A program made the translations under genes and the position numbers. From NCBI RefSeq assembly GCF_002834385.1, contig NZ_PITQ01000001.1:186001-250000 (forward strand): a stretch of 64,000 nt of DNA, in the 5' to 3' direction. Source of the DNA: Rahnella sp. AA. Its GTDB lineage: Bacteria; Pseudomonadota; Gammaproteobacteria; Enterobacterales; Enterobacteriaceae. Shown piece after piece: positions 60,470 to 64,000 of the stretch. Position 1 is the first letter of the stretch; each line of letters starts with the position of its first letter. The notes below the pieces were generated by a model that had not been told where the DNA came from, did not search any database, and saw only the letters and a program-made list of their open reading frames with translations.

Positions 60470-63061
60470 TTATTCACCCTTCAATAAGTTGGTGAGTTCA
60501 GACAAGCCCTGTAAATCAAAATCATTACCTGTGAGCTCGCTCATCATCTGCGCCAGTTCTTGCTCGGTGGTTTTGATCTCATTGGCCACTTGCGAATAGG
60601 TGACGGCGTATTTATCAGCAAGGGCTTGTACCTGGCTGGTAAGTTGGCTAATCACGGCGTTTGGCATGGCGGAGAGTTCGGTGCTTAATGGCGCAATCCA
60701 TTTAAAGTGCAGCAGGTTGTTCACTTGCTCATCGTTTAATGCTTGGATTGTCATTTTGGTTTTTAAGTGCAGGGCAGTGGCGGCATCTTTGACCGTTTTT
60801 TTCAGGGCTTTTTCTTCATCGATTAATTTGTTCGCACGAATGATTTTGGCTTCATAGCTTTCTTCAGCAAATTTAACTTTGCTGTCTTTTTGTTCTTTCA
60901 GGAAGACTTTGGCCGCCTTACCAACTTCGGCATTGGCAAAGCCGTCTTGGCTTTCTTTGACCGTATCTTGTTCTTTTTCTTCTTCAGTCAGGGATTCTAA
61001 AATTTCTTCCAGCGTGCTGGCGATTTCTGCCAGGCGGTTTTCTTTAGCTGCCAGGGCTTGTAAGTCATCACTTAGGTAAGTTTGTTGCACTAAATCGAAG
61101 GGCAATATGTGGCCTTTCCAACCATCTTGCACTTCGGTGTCTTTGCCGTCTTTCTTCTTGATGACGATATTAGGGTCAACTTGTCTGGTGGCGGCAAAGC
61201 CTTCGGTTTGCATCATTTCTAAATCGGCATTGATGATTTGCCATTGATTGTTTAGAAATTGATAGGCTTGATATTTGTCGATTAAGGCAATGGGGGCTAA
61301 GCGAGTAAATAGCTCGGCACTCAATGCCGACTCTTGTTGGTTACGCTTTACGCTTTGCCAGTTTTGTATTAATTGGGTGTTCAGGTGGTCATCAAAGCCA
61401 TTAAAGGCCTGGTTGTAGGCACTGATAAACGCTAACACTAGCGGGTGCCCACTGATGCTTGCGTTAACGTCTTGTTTGGCAATAGCCAGCTCACTGTAAG
61501 CGGCGGATTTTGGCGTAAACAGAGTGTCGTGCAATGGCGGGAAAGCTTGCCAAAAATTGTCTAACTCGGCAATTTCGCTGTTGGGAATACCGCCGAGCAT
61601 GGTGGCGTGTAAATCCCAGATTTGTGCCGCTGCAGAGGAATCCACATAGCGCGGTATATTGAGATTGTAGCCGTTGTCGACCAGGGTTTGTTTGCTCACC
61701 AGCCGCGAGAACGTGTCGATATTTTCGCGGTTAATCACCGCATCAGTAATGCGCTTGATGTCACTGGCTTGTAGTTTGTTGCTTTTGCCTTCTTTCATAA
61801 AGTGCTTGGAGGCATCTACCACCAATACATCGGTGTTTTGGCGTTTTTGTTTGAGCACTAAAATCACCGTGGGAATGCCGGTGCCAAAAAAGATATTGGC
61901 CGGTAAACCGATCACAGTATCAATGTGATTCTGCTCAATGAGCTGCTCACGAATTTTACCTTCTTCACCGCCACGGAACAGGACACCATGCGGCAGTACG
62001 ATAGCCATAATGCCATCGGGTTTTAGGTGGTAGAGGTCGTGCAGTAAAAAAGCAAAATCGGCTTTGGTTTTAGGTGCCAGGCCAAAACGCGAATAGCGTG
62101 GATCGCTGCCCTTAAAGCTGGGGTCCCAGTTTTGTGAGTAAGGCGGGTTGGACACTACGGCATCGACATGTAAGGCGTAGTATGAGCCCTGAGGATCGCT
62201 GTCATCAAAATACGGCCAATCCTCTTCGAGGGTGTCGCCATTGCGGGTTTTAATATTGCTGGTTTTGATACCGCGCATGATGAGGTTCATACGGGTCAGG
62301 TTGTAGGTGTTGGCTTTTAACTCTTGTGCGTAATAAGTGATGCTGTCTTTGTTTTTAGCGTATTTTTCGAACGCTTCACCGATATTGATCAGCAACGAAC
62401 CAGAGCCGGAGGTAGGGTCGTAAATTTTGATGGTATCTTTGTGTTTTAACTCGTGGGCGATGATGTTCGACATGAGTACCGAGACTTCATGAGGCGTGTA
62501 AAACTCACCGGCTTTTTTACCCGCATTGGCTGCAAATTTCTCAAGCAGGTATTCGTAAATGTAGCCCAGTACGTCATACCCCTGATTACCATTCATGGGG
62601 ATACTTTTGATCAGGTGTAGCAAGTCGCTGATGGCTTTGGTGCGTTTGCCCGCACTTTCCCCCAGCTTGCTCAAACCTGTTTCTAATGTGGTAAAAATGC
62701 CTTCAAACAGTTTTTTGTAGGTTGGCGAAATCAAACGGCTAAAGGCCGAGAGCGCATCTCGCACGTTAGATTCATCAAATTCGGATGTTGGATCAACCCA
62801 TGTAGAAAACAGATTGTTGTAGGCAATAAAATAACCCAGGTTGCCTTGCACGTATTTAACGTTTTCGGCGTCATCTTCATTGAGGGCTTTGATGTCTTCG
62901 GAGGTCATACCTTGTCTGGTGACAAACTGCACCAGCTGGTCGCTTAGATACTTGTAGAAGATAAAGCCGAGTATGTAATCTTTGTATTCGTTGGCTTCAA
63001 TTTTAGAACGCATCTGGTTGGCGGATTCCCAGATTTTTGCTGCAAGCTGCTGTTTATTCAC
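60470..63061 (-). CDS. hsdM: type I restriction enzyme, M (methyltransferase) subunit, long form
   Basis: HsdM adds N6-methyladenine within the HsdS target. The 863-residue protein has the HsdM N-terminal helical domain (about 1-150), AdoMet-binding motif I DPTSGSGS (215-222) and catalytic NPPY (305-308), then the C-terminal methylase part to about 510. About 350 further residues follow, including a charged coiled-coil-rich part (about 690-790). Classical type IC HsdM is about 520 residues, so this is a known long variant with an extra domain. The start is GTG with AGGA upstream. Confidence 0.94.
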   Translation of the reverse strand: MNKQQLAAKIWESANQMRSKIEANEYKDYILGFIFYKYLSDQLVQFVTRQGMTSEDIKALNEDDAENVKYVQGNLGYFIAYNNLFSTWVDPTSEFDESNVRDALSAFSRLISPTYKKLFEGIFTTLETGLSKLGESAGKRTKAISDLLHLIKSIPMNGNQGYDVLGYIYEYLLEKFAANAGKKAGEFYTPHEVSVLMSNIIAHELKHKDTIKIYDPTSGSGSLLINIGEAFEKYAKNKDSITYYAQELKANTYNLTRMNLIMRGIKTSNIKTRNGDTLEEDWPYFDDSDPQGSYYALHVDAVVSNPPYSQNWDPSFKGSDPRYSRFGLAPKTKADFAFLLHDLYHLKPDGIMAIVLPHGVLFRGGEEGKIREQLIEQNHIDTVIGLPANIFFGTGIPTVILVLKQKRQNTDVLVVDASKHFMKEGKSNKLQASDIKRITDAVINRENIDTFSRLVSKQTLVDNGYNLNIPRYVDSSAAAQIWDLHATMLGGIPNSEIAELDNFWQAFPPLHDTLFTPKSAAYSELAIAKQDVNASISGHPLVLAFISAYNQAFNGFDDHLNTQLIQNWQSVKRNQQESALSAELFTRLAPIALIDKYQAYQFLNNQWQIINADLEMMQTEGFAATRQVDPNIVIKKKDGKDTEVQDGWKGHILPFDLVQQTYLSDDLQALAAKENRLAEIASTLEEILESLTEEEKEQDTVKESQDGFANAEVGKAAKVFLKEQKDSKVKFAEESYEAKIIRANKLIDEEKALKKTVKDAATALHLKTKMTIQALNDEQVNNLLHFKWIAPLSTELSAMPNAVISQLTSQVQALADKYAVTYSQVANEIKTTEQELAQMMSELTGNDFDLQGLSELTNLLKGE

Positions 63062-63140
63062 TATGAGTCCTGTTAAAGCAATTCTTTTTCGAAAAGGGCT
63101 ATTTTAGGATTTTGATTGTACGTTCGATAGGGGCTTCTTG

Positions 63141-63430
<290 letters not shown>

Positions 63431-63635
63431 AACCTGTCGTAGGGCGAGAACGATATTGCCCAGCCTCCGGCTTTCTGGTGAGCAGGTCAAGAACCGCAGC
63501 ATGCTATTCGCGATAAAGTGAATCGCCTCTATAACCTGACTTTTGATAAAAATCATGTTGGTTCAGGCTAAAATATAATCCTACTTGTAGGTACAGTGTT
63601 TTTCTAAGAATAACCAAGTTTGCGCCATCTATAGC
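63431..63635. other. degenerate region right of the IS remnant
   Basis: Short open stretches with stops in all frames. It probably includes decayed mobile-element sequence and the promoter of the genes at the right edge. Nothing else can be named. Confidence 0.35.
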
Positions 63636-63827
63636 ATGCTTATTATGAACTTGCTAATGTTAATGAGTCGGAGTTTCATTGTTTTTTTGAAGAAATTCGG
63701 GATAGAGTTTCATCACGAAATTTATCTATTTTTGAAAAGCATCGTTGATGCAACAGATGAATTATTGTCTAATCTTCATCGGAAAGAAAATTCCATGCCC
63801 TATAAAGAGTTACAGGAGAAATTATGA
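63636..63827 (+). CDS. small hypothetical protein, possibly frameshifted
   Basis: A 63-codon reading frame whose second half (SIVDATDELLSNLHRKE, then SMPYKELQEKL) has ordinary protein composition. Its first half looks poor, while another frame over 63633-63745 reads ANVNESEFHCFFEEIRDRV, which looks more coding, so a frameshift near the A/T runs at about 63735 may separate the two. The stop overlaps the next ATG as ATGA. I do not recognise the family; a small cytosolic partner of the next protein is one possibility. Confidence 0.4.
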   Translation: MLIMNLLMLMSRSFIVFLKKFGIEFHHEIYLFLKSIVDATDELLSNLHRKENSMPYKELQEKL

Positions 63828-64000
63828 ACCCCAGGTTACTATTTGCTTTTGCAATATTCCTAGGATCATATTTACCTTTAAGTACTATTTTACTGGTGCA
63901 AGATATAGATGATAAGAAAAAAAATGGTGGTCTTTGCTGGGACTTCCTTACATCTGCTACATGCAGTATCCCACTTCAGAAGCCATTTCTTTCAATCGGT
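63824..64000 (+). CDS. partial membrane or secreted protein at the right edge
   Basis: A reading frame that starts at ATG 63824 behind a good AGGAG site (seven bases) and stays open to the window end (59 codons). The N-terminus MNPRLLFAFAIFLGSYLPLS is a signal-anchor or signal peptide; then a charged DDKKKNGG stretch and two cysteines (CWDFLTSATC) follow. The ATGA overlap with the upstream frame suggests translational coupling. The family cannot be named from this fragment. Confidence 0.6.
   Translation, partial: MNPRLLFAFAIFLGSYLPLSTILLVQDIDDKKKNGGLCWDFLTSATCSIPLQKPFLSIG

Overview
The window is chromosomal DNA from a member of the Enterobacterales. Almost every gene in the first 54.5 kb has a clear E. 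coli counterpart and several E. coli neighbourhoods are kept intact (dolP-diaA-yraN-lpoA/rsmI/rnpB; yqjA-mzrA-yqjC-yqjD-yqjE-yqjK/yqjF-yqjG; exuR-exuT/uxaC-uxaA-ygjV; pyrL-pyrB-pyrI-ridA; tabA/argI/rraB/yjgM/valS-holC/pepA/lptF-lptG/leuX). Blocks that are far apart in E. coli lie side by side here, and accessory blocks (an Anbu-type proteasome-like cluster, an arginine deiminase operon, sugar-utilisation genes) are inserted between them. This fits a plant- or soil-associated genus of the Yersiniaceae, such as Rahnella or Serratia relatives. That placement is inferred from gene content and order, not from a search.

Layout. 1-706: AT-rich DNA with no convincing gene. 707-6540: cell-envelope and ribosome-maturation genes (mtgA, dolP, diaA, yraN, lpoA, rsmI) and the RNase P RNA. 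6581-12716: pirin yhaK, LysR regulator yhaJ and the yqj stress/membrane cluster with mzrA. 13090-21482: hexuronate catabolism (exuR, exuT, uxaC, uxaB, uxaA) with ygjV. The large exuT-uxaC intergenic region carries a diverged tandem duplication of a composite ExuR/CRP-like regulatory block. 21507-25450: a four-gene cluster of ATP-grasp, alpha-E, transglutaminase and Anbu. 25751-27860: ridA, pyrI, pyrB and the pyrL attenuator. 27874-33089: an arginine deiminase operon (arcA, arcC, arcB, a YfcC-type transporter, and an ArgR paralogue whose effector pocket appears altered). 33780-37793: tabA, an orphan GH13 sugar phosphorylase, anabolic argI under tandem ARG boxes, and rraB. 37992-44966: a GPH-type sugar transporter with a GH43 glycosidase, then a beta-glucoside PTS, 6-phospho-beta-glucosidase and RpiR regulator. 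45003-53079: yjgM, valS, holC, pepA, lptF, lptG. 53151-54290: ampH.

At 54509 lies leuX, tRNA-Leu(CAA), a known insertion site for genomic islands. To its right the character changes: a stand-alone HARE-HTH/PD-(D/E)XK protein (COG2958/HrgA-like), gene remnants, a complete type I restriction-modification operon (hsdM-hsdS-hsdR) with an unusually long HsdM, a decayed IS3-family transposase, and a gene running off the right edge. This looks like the left part of a defence island. No integrase or second attachment repeat is visible.

The genes cooperate in a few themes. Hexuronates enter through ExuT and are converted by UxaC, UxaB and UxaA to 2-keto-3-deoxygluconate. Carbamoyl phosphate is handled by three carbamoyltransferases (PyrB, ArcB, ArgI) and a carbamate kinase within about 11 kb. 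Plant-derived glycosides are used through GH43 and the PTS/BglA pair. The leuX-proximal region is devoted to restriction. The most unusual items are the HrgA-like candidate nuclease, the ArgR paralogue with its noncanonical upstream palindrome, the duplicated exu regulatory block and the truncated right-edge gene.
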